Origin: Chenopodium formosanum
Lineage: Eukaryota > Streptophyta > Magnoliopsida > Caryophyllales > Amaranthaceae
Assembly: GCA_024500155.1 (NCBI GenBank)
Contig: CM044868.1
Coordinates: forward strand, 44,242,165 to 44,306,164
Reading direction: 5' to 3'
DNA length: 64,000 nt
In this document: one piece after another, positions 35,904-47,166 of the stretch
Layout of the letters: each line of letters begins with the position of its first letter
Position numbering within the stretch: position 1 is the first letter of the stretch
Position numbers and translations under genes: made by a program
Notes under the pieces: model-generated
Databases searched by the model: none
The model's input: the letters and a program-made list of their open reading frames with translations, nothing else
Told to the model about the DNA's origin: nothing

Positions 35904-36913
35904 GTTTTAAAGTAAGTTAGTATTGCTCTGAATTTGATTGATTGGATATTGATTGAGATGTTACTGTTTGCTTTAGGAGAGGACTTTATTGAAGGTGATT
36001 TCTAGATAGTAAAGTGGCCAACCAATTTGTTTATTCAAAGTACGTATGAGTTATGAAACCTTGCCTTTAAATGTATGTTTAGAACGAAATAAGAACTTAG
36101 TATCATGTATAGAGAAGACTGGGAATAATTGTTTGGTTATACATCGTGATATCCGTAAGATGTGCACTATTTTACTTTGCAAATATTATTTATGCATTAA
36201 CTTTGCAAGATGCGCTTAGAGGCAAAGGTATGTGAATATGTGGAATGATTTATTTATTACTCATTCATGATTATTGAAATATAATGAGTAAAGGAAGAAT
36301 TCAAGTCTTATAAGACGAGGTTAAGGTTTTGGAGTGCCTTATGCACTCAAGGTGTTCATACACCGAGGTAGTTAAAGAAATAAATAATAAATGTTTATGT
36401 TCACTAGTAAATCAAGAACTGAAATTGGAAGGTTGTATTACTTGATTGAATTGATATTGGATTGATTGTGTTATTTGCATATGAGTCATCACCATGTCTA
36501 AAATTGTAAATCACGTAAAGTGCAAGACGGATGAGCAATAAAACTCTGGATTGGTGCACATCTAGAGTAATGATAATTAGGGATTGCCTTACACAGGGTA
36601 TTAGGCGTGCACTTTTCTCGAGGCCGGCTGATCTATGAGTCTCTTATTTCAAATACTTTTCAAAACTAGGAGTTAGATGAGATCTCATACTAACTACGGT
36701 CACGAAGTCGCGTCCGTGGTCGTTGGATGTTTATTAATGTTTCCGAAAGGAGGCATGGGGTTTTTCTTTTATTGATGTTCCAAATGGAGCATGGGTTGGA
36801 AAACCTTGTCTATTGCTTAATCCAATGAAATAAATAAAAAAGTTAGCTACTATCAACTAGTACAGTCTTAATAAAATTGATAGTTGAGTCGTGTGTTGAG
36901 TCTATAATTTAAT
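35904..36913 (+). repeat. Chromovirus 5' LTR, second part, truncated
   Basis: Begins with the second GTTTT copy and continues as the 3' LTR does at 61466-62548. It stops at 'TATAATTTAATG', after which the sequence turns into the inverted LTR. The last ~540 bp of the LTR and the primer site are missing. No gene is present. Confidence 0.78.
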
Positions 36914-37340
36914 GAAAAACCCCATGCCTCCATTTGGAACATCAATAAAATAAAAAACCCATGCCTCCTATCGGAAACATCAATAAACATCCAACGACCA
37001 CCGCCGCGACTCCGTGACCGTAGTTAGTATGAGATCTCACCTAACTCCTAATTTTAAAAAAAATATTTGAAATAAGAGACTCGTAGATAAGATGTCCTCC
37101 AGAAAAGTGCACAGCTAATACCCTGTGTACCCCAACCCCTGATTTTCATTACTCAACATGTGCACCAATTCAGAGTTTTATTGCTCATCCATCTTGCACT
37201 TTACGTGATTTAATGGTTAGACTTGGTGATGACTCATATGCATAACAATACAAACATTCCAATAACAATTCAGTTAAGCAAGGCAAGTTTCCAATTTCAA
37301 TTCTTGATTTAAAACAACATATATTATTTAATCCTTTAAC
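36914..37340 (-). repeat. Inverted chromovirus LTR, inner part
   Basis: Reverse complement of the LTR segment seen on plus at about 36370-36790. With 35904-36790 it forms a large imperfect palindrome around a spacer of roughly 120 bp. It is interrupted at 37340 by copia D. Confidence 0.75.
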
Positions 37341-37882
37341 TGAAAGGAATGACGTCCTTCGAACAAGTGTATTATTCTGATAGCGGGCTCAGAATTATTA
37401 GAAAGCTAATATATTCAGTAAGGTCAAGTGATCGGAATGCCTGGGTGGAGGCCGCTTCCGATCAGTAATATTAATATAACTAATATTACAGCTTAATCTT
37501 GACTGAACCCTTCGGGTCACACCCAAGCAAAATATACGAACGGACTTGACGAATTAATTCGGAAGAAATTAATTCGTCGCCCGAGTGTTAAATATTTAGA
37601 CGTCGGTAATTCGAGCTTGGAGCATCAAAACCAATCGTCGGAAGTCGAGTCAAAAATAATAAAAAGACGAGACGCGCAAAATCATAATAAATCGACCATA
37701 TTCCCAAAATACCCAAAGCATCGGAATGCCCCGAGCATACGAATGCTAGGGGCAAAAATCTCCAAGCATAGGTGGATAGTAAGCGCACCAAGCTGAGCCT
37801 AGCATGGCTTGCTAGGTGTGTGCTAGCCTACCGTGCTAGCAGCCACTAGCAGCCGCGTGCACGTGGTGCGTGCAGCAGCTAG
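37341..37882 (+). repeat. 5' LTR of copia D, left part
   Basis: TGAAAGGAATGACGTCC start. It ends with the first GCTAG copy (37878-37882) at the insertion of element C. The uninterrupted site is in D's own 3' LTR at 55138-55142. Confidence 0.88.
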
Positions 37883-39495
37883 TGATCAAGGGATTTAGTA
37901 GTGTCGTTAGTCTACTAACCCTAATCAAATTAACAATTTATAATACCTAAACTACCCTAATACGAGTATAGGGGTAAGTAAAGGGTCGAACCCAAAAGGA
38001 CTAAGTGTATCAATCTATGCTAATTAGACTACTAGGAAAGCTTGTAAGGTAAAGAGAGGTTCAATTAAACACTACTAAGAGCAAATAACTAAAACTAGGG
38101 AAAGTGGAATCCAATTACATCAATACATTCAATAACATCATACAATTAGATGAAAATGACCTTGATTAGGAACAATCAACACATTTAACTCACTCTCGCA
38201 CAATTAAGCATGTTAATTATCCTACTAAACTAATTCACTCTCGTGCAACTAGCCTAGCAAAGATATGGAGGAATTTAGGGCTCTCAAACAACTCACTTTT
38301 GCACAATTGATTGAAAACACAATTAAAAGCATAGAATCAATTAGCCAGAAAGATTCTAATCCATAAAAGCATCATCCATACACAATAATCAAGAAACAAT
38401 TTCATAATAACCACAATCAATCATTAAATTAATTAACATAACCTTCATCCATTTCCCTAGAACAAAACCTAAACTAACATGGTGAACAAAAACAAGGAAA
38501 ACAAGGTAAAATAATAATAAAAGCAAGAATCAACAACTAAACTAATTAATCTACTCAAATAAACAAATAAATAAGCAAAAACAATAATAAATGAAAGCGA
38601 TAAAGGTGAGAGAAAGTTAGGAAGACTCATTGAATTTATGAGAGAAAAATCCACAAATTTGCTTCTTCAAAATCCCAAAAACTCCATGAAAAATCCAAGC
38701 TTCCTCTCTCTAAACTACTCCTAAACTAGAGAGAGAAACTCCTAATCTAACCCTAAGAGAGAGAAGCTCTCCTAAACTAACTAAGAAAATAGCATAATAG
38801 ATCCCCCCTCTTTTACAAAGAGTCCCGTCTATATATATGTGGCTCCACACAAAAGAAAGAGACTTGGACAACAAGGCGCAAATAAATCGTAAACCCAGTC
38901 GTGCGCGCCCGCACATGAGTCATGTGCGCCCGCACACAATGTGTGTGCGCCCTCTCATCGTAGTGTGCGGCCGCAACTTTGTGGGTACGGGGAAAATGAG
39001 CGTGCCTGCACATGAGTCATGCGCGCCCGCGTAAAGGTGTGTGCGCCCGCACAGCGGTCGCGCATAGTGTCGCGCAAACTCTCTGGTTTTGCTCTGTTTC
39101 TTCAGTCTGGCTGTGCGGGTTCTGACAGGGCTGCACGCCCGTACATCTTCACATTTGCGCCCGCGCATAAGCCGCACAGCACCCCGCGCACAACAGATAA
39201 CTTGGCTTCTTGATATCCTCTTTCTTTCGGCGCATAATACCTACAAAACAAAAGCATGGAGATCAAAATAAAAACAAAGCAAGAAGACTAAGAAAAGGGA
39301 AGATAAGGGAGAAAAGGAAAGAGGGAGCAAAACTAACTAAAAACTAATAAAAAGGGCAAAAATACACAAAATAAAGATAAAAGACGAGAATAAAGAAATA
39401 ATAGAAATAAAGGATAAAAAGGGGGAAATTATTGGAAAATAAGCCGGAATACGACTCAATAAACACCCTAAAAGAGACATAAAAGTCACTTATCA
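37883..39495 (-). repeat. 3' LTR of element C
   Basis: Plus-strand TGATCAAGGG...CACTTATCA, same family as element B LTRs. GC palindrome array at about 38899-39190. Its frames are not genes. Confidence 0.9.
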
Positions 39496-41922
39496 AACTC
39501 CCCCAAGCTTACCTTTTGCTCGTCCTCGAGCAAATTAACATGAAACACGAGAGAAGGAGAATGATTTATTACAGCAAAGCTAGAACACTTAAGGAGACAA
39601 GAATGTACACTAACTCACTTTCGTAGGAATCACGGTCAATTTTAGCAACTAAAGACAAGCCCTTTAAACCCTTAGATCGCCCTAGAGGACGAGTGTGCTC
39701 TCGTGAGGGTGTCCTAAGAGTTTAACCCACAACTCTAAATAAAAACCAAGGCAAGGCAATAAAAAGAAAAGAAAAAGAAACGTAAAACGAGAAAGAAAAA
39801 CACAAGTTCATATTTGGACAAGAGATTGGAACAAACACCGATGGATGCAAACCTTTCTAAATAGAAAAATGTATGCACGTTCCAAGATGTCAATGGTTGA
39901 TTGAAACATAACATATGCTAAGCATAGAGAACTAATGAGGACTCAATCCACCCTAGCCCCAACCAATCGGGCCGCGTTCTCTCCACTAGCTTCAAATCAA
40001 CCCTTAAGCCAGCTTCTCATGATTCCTCGAAGGAACCAAAAAAAGACAAAGAAATGAAAAACTTTGAGAAGGTAATCCCGACATCTCAACTATGCGTACT
40101 CTCTCCATAGGTTTGAAGTTTATCTTCCTCCACCGTTATTTGACTTAACCCCACTAAAGTGTAAGGGTCTTTTATTGGGTTGTAACGTAAGGCTAAGGGT
40201 TAAGGCGGGGTAAAAATTTGAAAATTTTGGTGATATTTCCTAAGTGAAGCAAAAGAGTGGCCTACTCTCAAAAACAAACTCAAGAATTCACAAAATATCA
40301 AACAAAAATACCAATAATGCCATCTCCCACAAGCTTACTCAACACTAACACACAATATATACAAAAAAAATGAAGGAACGCTCCCCCCCCAAGCTTGAAC
40401 GAAGCATTGTCCTCAATGCTTAAACAAGGGAAGAAAACGAAACCAAACTAAAATATATTATTTGTGTTTTTTGTTTCTTTTTTTTTTTTTTTTTTTATGA
40501 GTCCTTGCCTTTTTCTAACCATGGACGGCTTTTTCTTGAAACTTCATTTGATTTTCTTGAATTGCATCTTTCTTCTCGAACTTTTTGCATATTCTTTTCA
40601 AGCTCAACTTTCAAATCCGTACTTAAACCAATTCACAAAGTTTTCTTGCTCATGATCAACACTCTCAAAACTCAAACCTCACATGCCTATGCTTCACTAA
40701 CTAAAAGGGTTGGTAAACATAGGCCATTGGGTTTGTAATGCGGTTTAAACAAGAGCGGGAAACATTAGGCTCAAATTGGTTAATAAGTAGGTTGATGCAA
40801 AATAGAAAATCAAATTTGTAACAAAATAAAAAGAAGATAAAGAAAAATGAGAAAAGGTGCCCTTTTCCTCCCCTAGAGAGGCCCGGTCACGATCTTGGGA
40901 GCTAGAGGTCAAAACAAGGATTAAGACATGCATAGTCAAGGATCCTAAATAGCCGCTCAACAAGGTGATGAAGGCTAGAACAAATGAAGCTCACAAGGGA
41001 TTTTAACCAAACAAATACTAACTAAGGGTTTCAAATCCACTATAGAGAGCAACTCCATCTTACCACATTCCCGTGAACTAAGGCTTCATGGACCCCTAAA
41101 AGTTCTTAAACCGGCTACCTTAGCATATAATATCCTAGAGTCAACCAATGACACTCTCAAACCGTGCACACATTCATCCCTTAGGAAGAAAAACATTCAA
41201 GGATTCAAGTCCCAAAACAAAATGTCCAAAATAAGAACAAACAAAACACATTTTGCCAAAATTACCTTGAAAATAAACCAAAATCTTATTAGAATTTTCA
41301 AAATATAAGAAAAGACATGGAAATGCATATACTCAAATGCATGGCATAAACGAATCAACATCCCACCAAACATGATAGGATACCCTCCCCCAAGCTTGAA
41401 TGAGACAATATACTCAAACATAAACCAAATAATCCATGGGAGGGGAAAAGAAAGAAATCAATCCAACAAACCAACACAAGTCCAACGAGTCACCAACCAT
41501 TAGAGAAAGAGCTAGGAAAGATGTTACCGGATATTGGTGGGTGTAAATACCCGCAAATGAACCAATTTAACCTTTCAAAGCCGATTTCCTCTTGAATTGA
41601 ATCTCGATTTCCATATGCTAGCAAAAATAGGCATCAAACTTCCTTGATTCTTGATCCAAACCAATGCATCAGTGTATATCAAGTTATGTACCTAGCAAAA
41701 GGCACACAAACATTTCCATGAGAGAAAATCTAATCTAAAAAGAAAAGAAAATGAAAGCAATAAAAACCTTGGGTTACTTCCCGAGAAAGGCTTGTTTAAC
41801 GTCCAAGCGAGACCGCTCTAATAAATAATATTTCAACGAACGCAAGAGCTTATCAAATGCACTACTACACATCTCATATGATAACAAGTAGGCAAATGAA
41901 GGGAGGAGGACGTGCAACAAGA
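39496..41922 (-). other. 3' noncoding region of element C
   Basis: Polypurine tract at 39497-39508, hairpin at 39516-39533, poly-T run at about 40475-40496, and the shared 20-mer at 41107-41126. About 110 bp around 41205-41320 are absent from element B. No supported gene. Confidence 0.7.
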
Positions 41923-43515
41923 TTATTGCACGTAAATGAGGAGGAAGATGCCAAAAGAAAGAAGAAAAATCAAAAGTGAAATCAAGAAAATAAGAAGAGA
42001 AAGAAGAAGAAAAATAAGGAAAAGAATAAAAGGCAAAACCTCCTCAAAATCTTTTTGGGTGGCATAATCACCCATTTCCTCAATGATGGGAGGATGAGAA
42101 GCAAGAGTCTCATCAAACAAGAGAGGGTCCTCAATAGGCTCTTTGACAAAAGAAGGGAGGAACATGGGATAGTAGGAGATGTGGTCAAATTTCCTTGATA
42201 AAGGGACATAAGTAAGGGGAGGAGAAACAATGGTCTCACAAAGCCTCACATCATCAACGAGGGCATGAAAATCAATCATAGAATCCTCAAAAGAACACTC
42301 ATGACTCACATCTCCCTCAAACAAAAACTCTCCAATAGAAACAACCTCATCCTCCTCTTTATCACAACGATGAACAACAGCTCCCTCAAGATCTTCAAAG
42401 CCTAGAGTCTCTAAACCATGCATGAAAGGATAAAGGTTTCTCTCAAATTCATCCCTTTCCCATGAAGCATTGCCAATGAACTCTTTCAAGAGGCTATAAT
42501 GATTTGTTACAGCTTCAATGAACATACTAGCCATAACCTCAAATGAGTCCAAAGACTCATGGATAGAAGGGTCACCAACATGCAAGGTAGACTCATCAAG
42601 ATGGGGAAGGGGGTTGGAAACCTCAAAATCGATATTTTCTTCATTAGAAACTCTTCCACCATCACTCAAGGGACTTTCAATCTCTCTTGATTGCTCAAAC
42701 TCATCATCATCATGCTCATGAAATCCCTCATTCAAAATTGAAGATGGCTCACTCACATCCTCACCAAGGGAAGCTCTCAAAGGGGGTAAATAAGGGGAAG
42801 GATGGCATTCAAGCTCAAATGGGGAATGAAAAGGATCAAAATCCTCAAAAATCCCCTCATCACGAGAACATCTCCCCTCAACTTCACACCCTTGGCCCAC
42901 ATCATTCTCAAAAACTCTCTCACACTCCAAGTGAGGTGCCTCACATCCATTTACATCAACCAAAGCACTCATCACTTGGGCAAGCCTCACTTCTCTCAAT
43001 TTTTGTTCCTCTTGAAGCTCTTGGAGTTGTTGGGTGAGATATTGCATTTGAGAAAGAATTTGGGCTTCAATGTTATTGGGTTGAGGTTCATGATCAAAGT
43101 CAAATTGCACATCATCAAAATTAGCACAAACCTCATCAAAATGAGCATAAGGGGGGAAGGTGTCAATTTGCATAGTTGGATTATCACTAGGCACATAAGA
43201 AGTATCAAGAGAGTTCATGCAAAAATTAAAAGAATCTTGGCATTGAGAATCAAAGTAAGAAACATGAGATTCTCTATCTAAAGAATCCTTAGAAAGCCAT
43301 GTGAAGAAATCCCACGCATCATGCATAGACAAATGACAAAATCTACCATTATTCATGTCCTCAACCATTCCCCTAGTATACTCATTCATGCCCCAATAAG
43401 CTATATCACAAGCATCATTAAGAGAACACCCATGGTAACTAAGAAAACCATCTAGTCTTTCAAAGTAAGCATAAAAGGGTTCACCATCAAATTGAGGAAA
43501 AGATAAGCATGCCAT
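41923..43515 (-). CDS. Gag-like protein of gag-only type (element C)
   Basis: 530 codons from ATG 43515 (MACLSFPQFDGEP). Very close to the element B protein over most of its length, including the DGEPFYAYFERLDGFL and AWDFFTWL motifs, the Gln/Glu-rich coiled-coil-like stretch and the acidic middle. It ends differently: within the purine-rich tract coding the C-terminus a shift replaces the B tail by a hydrophobic run (about 40 residues, mostly Leu/Ile/Phe) that is probably not functional. A long open frame with mostly conservative differences from B suggests selection until recently, but no dN/dS was computed. Confidence 0.68.
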   Translation of the reverse strand: MACLSFPQFDGEPFYAYFERLDGFLSYHGCSLNDACDIAYWGMNEYTRGMVEDMNNGRFCHLSMHDAWDFFTWLSKDSLDRESHVSYFDSQCQDSFNFCMNSLDTSYVPSDNPTMQIDTFPPYAHFDEVCANFDDVQFDFDHEPQPNNIEAQILSQMQYLTQQLQELQEEQKLREVRLAQVMSALVDVNGCEAPHLECERVFENDVGQGCEVEGRCSRDEGIFEDFDPFHSPFELECHPSPYLPPLRASLGEDVSEPSSILNEGFHEHDDDEFEQSREIESPLSDGGRVSNEENIDFEVSNPLPHLDESTLHVGDPSIHESLDSFEVMASMFIEAVTNHYSLLKEFIGNASWERDEFERNLYPFMHGLETLGFEDLEGAVVHRCDKEEDEVVSIGEFLFEGDVSHECSFEDSMIDFHALVDDVRLCETIVSPPLTYVPLSRKFDHISYYPMFLPSFVKEPIEDPLLFDETLASHPPIIEEMGDYATQKDFEEVLPFILFLIFLLLSLLIFLISLLIFLLSFGIFLLIYVQ

Positions 43516-43606
43516 TTTTATACAAATATCAAAGAAAAGCAAACAAAAATCAAATTATATACAAGAACCTAGCTAATCTAATCAACACAAACTAATGAAC
43601 GCCTTA

Positions 43607-43675
43607 GTCCCCGGCAACGGCGCCAAAATTTGATCGAGGGATTTAGTAGTGTCGTTAGTCTACTAACCCTAATCA
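43607..43675 (-). other. Internal primer site plus 45-nt U5 remnant
   Basis: On minus: 45 nt identical in kind to the LTR 3' end (43675-43631, ending GATCA), then AAATT and TGGCGCCGTTGCCGGGGA (43625-43607). Similarity to the LTR stops between 43675 and 43676. This is the 5' end signature of a gag-only element kept inside C. Confidence 0.85.
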
Positions 43676-44679
43676 CACTAGGGGAGAGTTCCTTCACAAT
43701 TTTGACAAGAGAAAGAGTTAACTTGAGAAGAGCTTGCTCCACCACTTGAGCTTGCATTCACACTCGTGTTCAATTTGGAAAGCCCTTTTGTTAGTTGATC
43801 AATTTGATGTTGTAATTGATCTACTTTCTCCAATTCATAAATACCACCTCTCTTTGGAGCGTTTCTTCTTCGGCCCCCTCAAGAGTAATTCTTTGCTACC
43901 TCTTCTATTGTGGCTTCAACTTGATTTTGAGGGATCTTGATTAATTGACCACCCGCCCCCGCATCCAAATTGGCTCTTGACATGGGCTCCAATTCGTCGT
44001 AGAAAAACCGCATGAGCAACCCTTGATTGTACTCATGGTGGGGACATGCTTGCACCAACTCTTTGAATCTCTCCCATGCTTCACCAAGACTTTCATCGGC
44101 CTCTTGCTCAAATGATGCAATTTTTCTTCTCATTTCGGCGGTCTTCTCTTCGGAGATAAAGCGCTTCAAGAACGCCTTTACAACTTCCCTCCATGTTGTG
44201 AGAGAATTAGGCTTTACTTGCTTTAGCCATTTCTTTGCTCGTCCGGTGAGAGATTGCCGGAAAAGGTGCATACGATTGTAGTCTTGACTCACTTCATTGG
44301 TTTGCATCATTGCGCACAATTCAAGGAATCAGTCCAAATGCTCAATAGGGTCTTCACTTGCACTTCCTGAAAATTGCTCCGATTGGACCATTCGAGTATA
44401 TTGTGGATGGATTGAGAACTTGGTTTCCGTGACGGGTAGCAAAATCCCTCCCGTGAACTCATAATCCTCTGGATTTCCGAACTCACGAAACAAGACATCA
44501 TTCTCTTGTCCCGCCATTGATTCGCGTGGTGAACTTGAAGAGTAAGTATCACTCTCACTATCAACTATATCACCAAAGCCTCTTCCCTCGTCCTGATAAA
44601 GCCTACGGACTTGTCTCAAGGTTCGGTTGATTTCGTGGTCAATTTGATGTGAGGGTGCTCCTTGAGACCTCCTAAGCAT
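43676..44679 (-). pseudogene. Truncated canonical Ty3/gypsy gag gene from an autonomous partner
   Basis: Starts at ATG 44679 (MLRRSQGAPSHQIDHEI). One frame runs down to the junction with two in-frame TGA codons, at about 44326 (after EDPIEHLD, where Trp or another residue is expected) and at 43879-43881 (after VAKNYS). Retrotrans_gag motifs: LTGRAKKWLKQVKPNSLTTW, VVKAFLKRFI, GEAWERFKELVQACPHH, GQLIKIPQNQVEATIEEVAKN. Beyond the second stop the frame continues with a basic stretch (GGRRRNAPKRGG), a coiled-coil-like VDQLQHQIDQLTKGLSKL, and reaches C-Q-N-C-E-G, the start of a zinc knuckle, before being cut at the junction. Protease and pol are absent. Confidence 0.82.
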
Positions 44680-44794
44680 TCACCAAAGCTAAGCAAACAA
44701 TTAGCAATGACAAGGATGATAAAACAAAAGAAACAAAAAGAAAAGAAAGCAAAATGACTCTAACAAATGCAATAAAATTAGCTAAACAAGCCGC

Positions 44795-44818
44795 TTCCCC
44801 GGCAACGGCGCCAAAATT
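44795..44818 (-). promoter_or_regulatory. Outer primer-binding site of element C
   Basis: TGGCGCCGTTGCCGGGGA followed by AGCGG, next to the 5' LTR. The leader downstream (44680-44794) differs from that of element B and belongs to the autonomous partner. Confidence 0.85.
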
Positions 44819-46411
44819 TGATTGAGGGATTTAGTAGTGTCGTTAGTCTACTAACCCTAATCAAATTAACAATTTATAATACCTAAACTACCCTAATACG
44901 AGTATAGGAGTAAGTAAAGGGTCTAACCCAAAAGGACTAAGTGTATCAATCTATGCTAATTAAACTACTAGGAAAGCTTGTGAGGTAAAGAGAGGTTCAA
45001 TTAAACACTACTAAGAGCAAATAACTAAAACTAGGGAAAGTGGAATCCAATTACATCAATACATTCAATAACATCATACAATTAGATGAAAATGACCTTG
45101 ATTAGGAACAATCAACACATTTAACTCACTCTCGCACAATTAAGCATGTTAATTATCCTACTAAACTAATTCACTCTCGTGCAACTAGCCTAGCAAAGAT
45201 ATGGAGGAATTTAGGGCTCTCAAACAACTCACTTTCGCACAATTGATTGAAAACACAATTAAAAGCATAGAATCAATTAGCTAGAAAGATTCTAATCCAT
45301 AAAAGCATCATCCATACACAATAATCAAGAAACAATTTCATACTAACCACAATCAATCATTAAATTAATTAACATAACCTTCATCCATGTCCCTAGAACA
45401 AAACCTAAACTAACATGGTGAACAAAAACAAGGAAAACAAGGTAAAATAATAAGAAAAGCAAGAATCAACAACTAAACTAATTAATCTACTCAAATAAAC
45501 AAAAAAATAAGCAAAAACAATGATAAATGAAAGCGATAAAGGTGAGAGAAAGTTAGGAAGACTCATTGAATTTATGAGAGGAAAAATCCACAAATTTGCT
45601 TCTTCAAAATCCCAAAAACTCCATGAAAAATCCAAGCTTTCTCTCTCTAAACTACTCCTAAACTAGAGAGAGAAACTCCTAATCTAACCCTAAGAGAGAG
45701 AAGCTCTCCTAAACTAACTAAGAAAATAGCATAATAGATCCCTCCTCTTTTACAAAGAGTCCCGTCTATATATATGTGGCTCCACACAAAAGAAAGAGAC
45801 TTGGACAACAAGGCGCAAATAAATCGTAAACCCAGTCGTGCGCGCCCGCACATGAGTCCTGTGCGCCCTCTCATCGTAGTGTGCGGCCGCAACTTTGTGG
45901 GTACGGGGAAAATGAGCGCGCCCGCACATGAGTCATGCGCGCCCGCGCAAAGGTGTGTGCGCCCGCACAGCGGTCGCGCATAGGGTCGCGCAAACTCTCT
46001 GGTTTTGCTCTTTTTCTTCAGTCTGGCTGTGCAGGTTCTGACAGGGCTGCGCGCTCACACATCCTCACATGTGCGCCCGCGCATAAGCCGCACAACACCC
46101 CGCGCACAACAGATAACTTGGCTTCTTGATATCCTCTTTCTTTCTGCGCATAATACCTACAAAACCAAAGCATGGAGATCAAAATAAAAACAAAGCGAGA
46201 AGACTAAGAAAAGGGAAGATAAGGGAGAAAAGGAAAGAGGGAGCAAAACTAACTAAAAACTAATAAAAAGGGCAAAAATACACAAAATAAAGATAAAAGA
46301 CGAGAATAAAGAAATAATAGAAATAAAGGATAAAAAGGGGGAAATTATTGGAAAATAAGCCGGAATACGACTCAATAAACACCCTAAAAGTGACATAAAA
46401 GTCACTTATCA
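44819..46411 (-). repeat. 5' LTR of element C
   Basis: TGATTGAGGG...CACTTATCA on plus. TATA box at 45767-45775 (minus). The GC palindrome array is shortened by a 21-bp deletion near 45868. Confidence 0.9.
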
Positions 46412-47166
46412 GCTAGCTGCCGCAAGCTAAGCATGCTAGCAGCGCACGCACTAGCAGCCACGCACAGCAGCAGCTCGCATCTTGGTGAAGGGCTAGGCTC
46501 GGGCTGGGCTCGTGGCTGGGATCATGGCTGGGCCATAGGGCCTGTCACTATGGGGAAGCTTAAGGAATATGGGAGCAAGTGGGTAAGGACATGTGGCACA
46601 AGGAGAGTATTGAGTGGGGAGCAAGTATGGTCCCCTACTCTCCATGTTGTCCTCACCAACCCATCTCACATGGTAATGCCACTTGTAGATTTATTATTAG
46701 TTTGCAATTTTAATTTAATTTAGCTTTAAATTAATTTGTGGAATTTCATGATCCCACATTGATGGGATAGAAATTCCCACTCATAACTTCCTTTATAAAT
46801 ACCAACTTTGGGATTTGGAGTAAAGTGCTTGAGAGGGAGTTAGAAAGAGCATTCCATATGTTTGGAAAATCTCTTAAACTCCATTAATACTTGGGTTTTG
46901 GTCGGACCTTGCTAACTCCAAGGTAGCGGACCTAAAAAGTTGTGTTCGTCCTTTGTGGGTGGATACCGTTGGAGGGACGACATTTGCGGTGCTCAAGGCT
47001 TTCAAGTAAGAGCCCGTTTTGAGAGGGCGAAGCTCGCTTCAAGGGTATGATTCGTTCTTCCTTTTTCTTGTGTTTATTTATTTATGCTTTAGGGTTTTAT
47101 TAATTACGAGTGGTTCCTTGGGTCGGGGTTGTTTCCGCGGTGAGTCGGACTCACCAAACCCCAACA
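46412..47166 (+). repeat. 5' LTR of copia D, right part
   Basis: Second GCTAG copy (46412-46416), then LTR sequence to CCCCAACA at 47166. TATA box at 46794-46801. The frame at 46433-46723 is part of the LTR, not a gene. Confidence 0.88.

Larger units (their letters stand above)
37883..46411 (-). mobile_element. Chimeric gag-only Tat-like retrotransposon C with two primer sites
   Basis: 8529 bp flanked by perfect GCTAG duplications (37878-37882, 46412-46416). On minus: 5' LTR 46411-44819; primer site 44813-44795; 5' half of a canonical gypsy gag gene (44679 to about 43680); then abruptly the last 45 nt of an LTR (43675-43631), a second primer site (43625-43607), the gag-only gene as in element B, 3' noncoding region, polypurine tract and 3' LTR 39495-37883. 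The single pair of target duplications means the chimera integrated as one molecule. The two LTRs differ by about 2-3% where read, plus a 21-bp gap. Confidence 0.88.
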
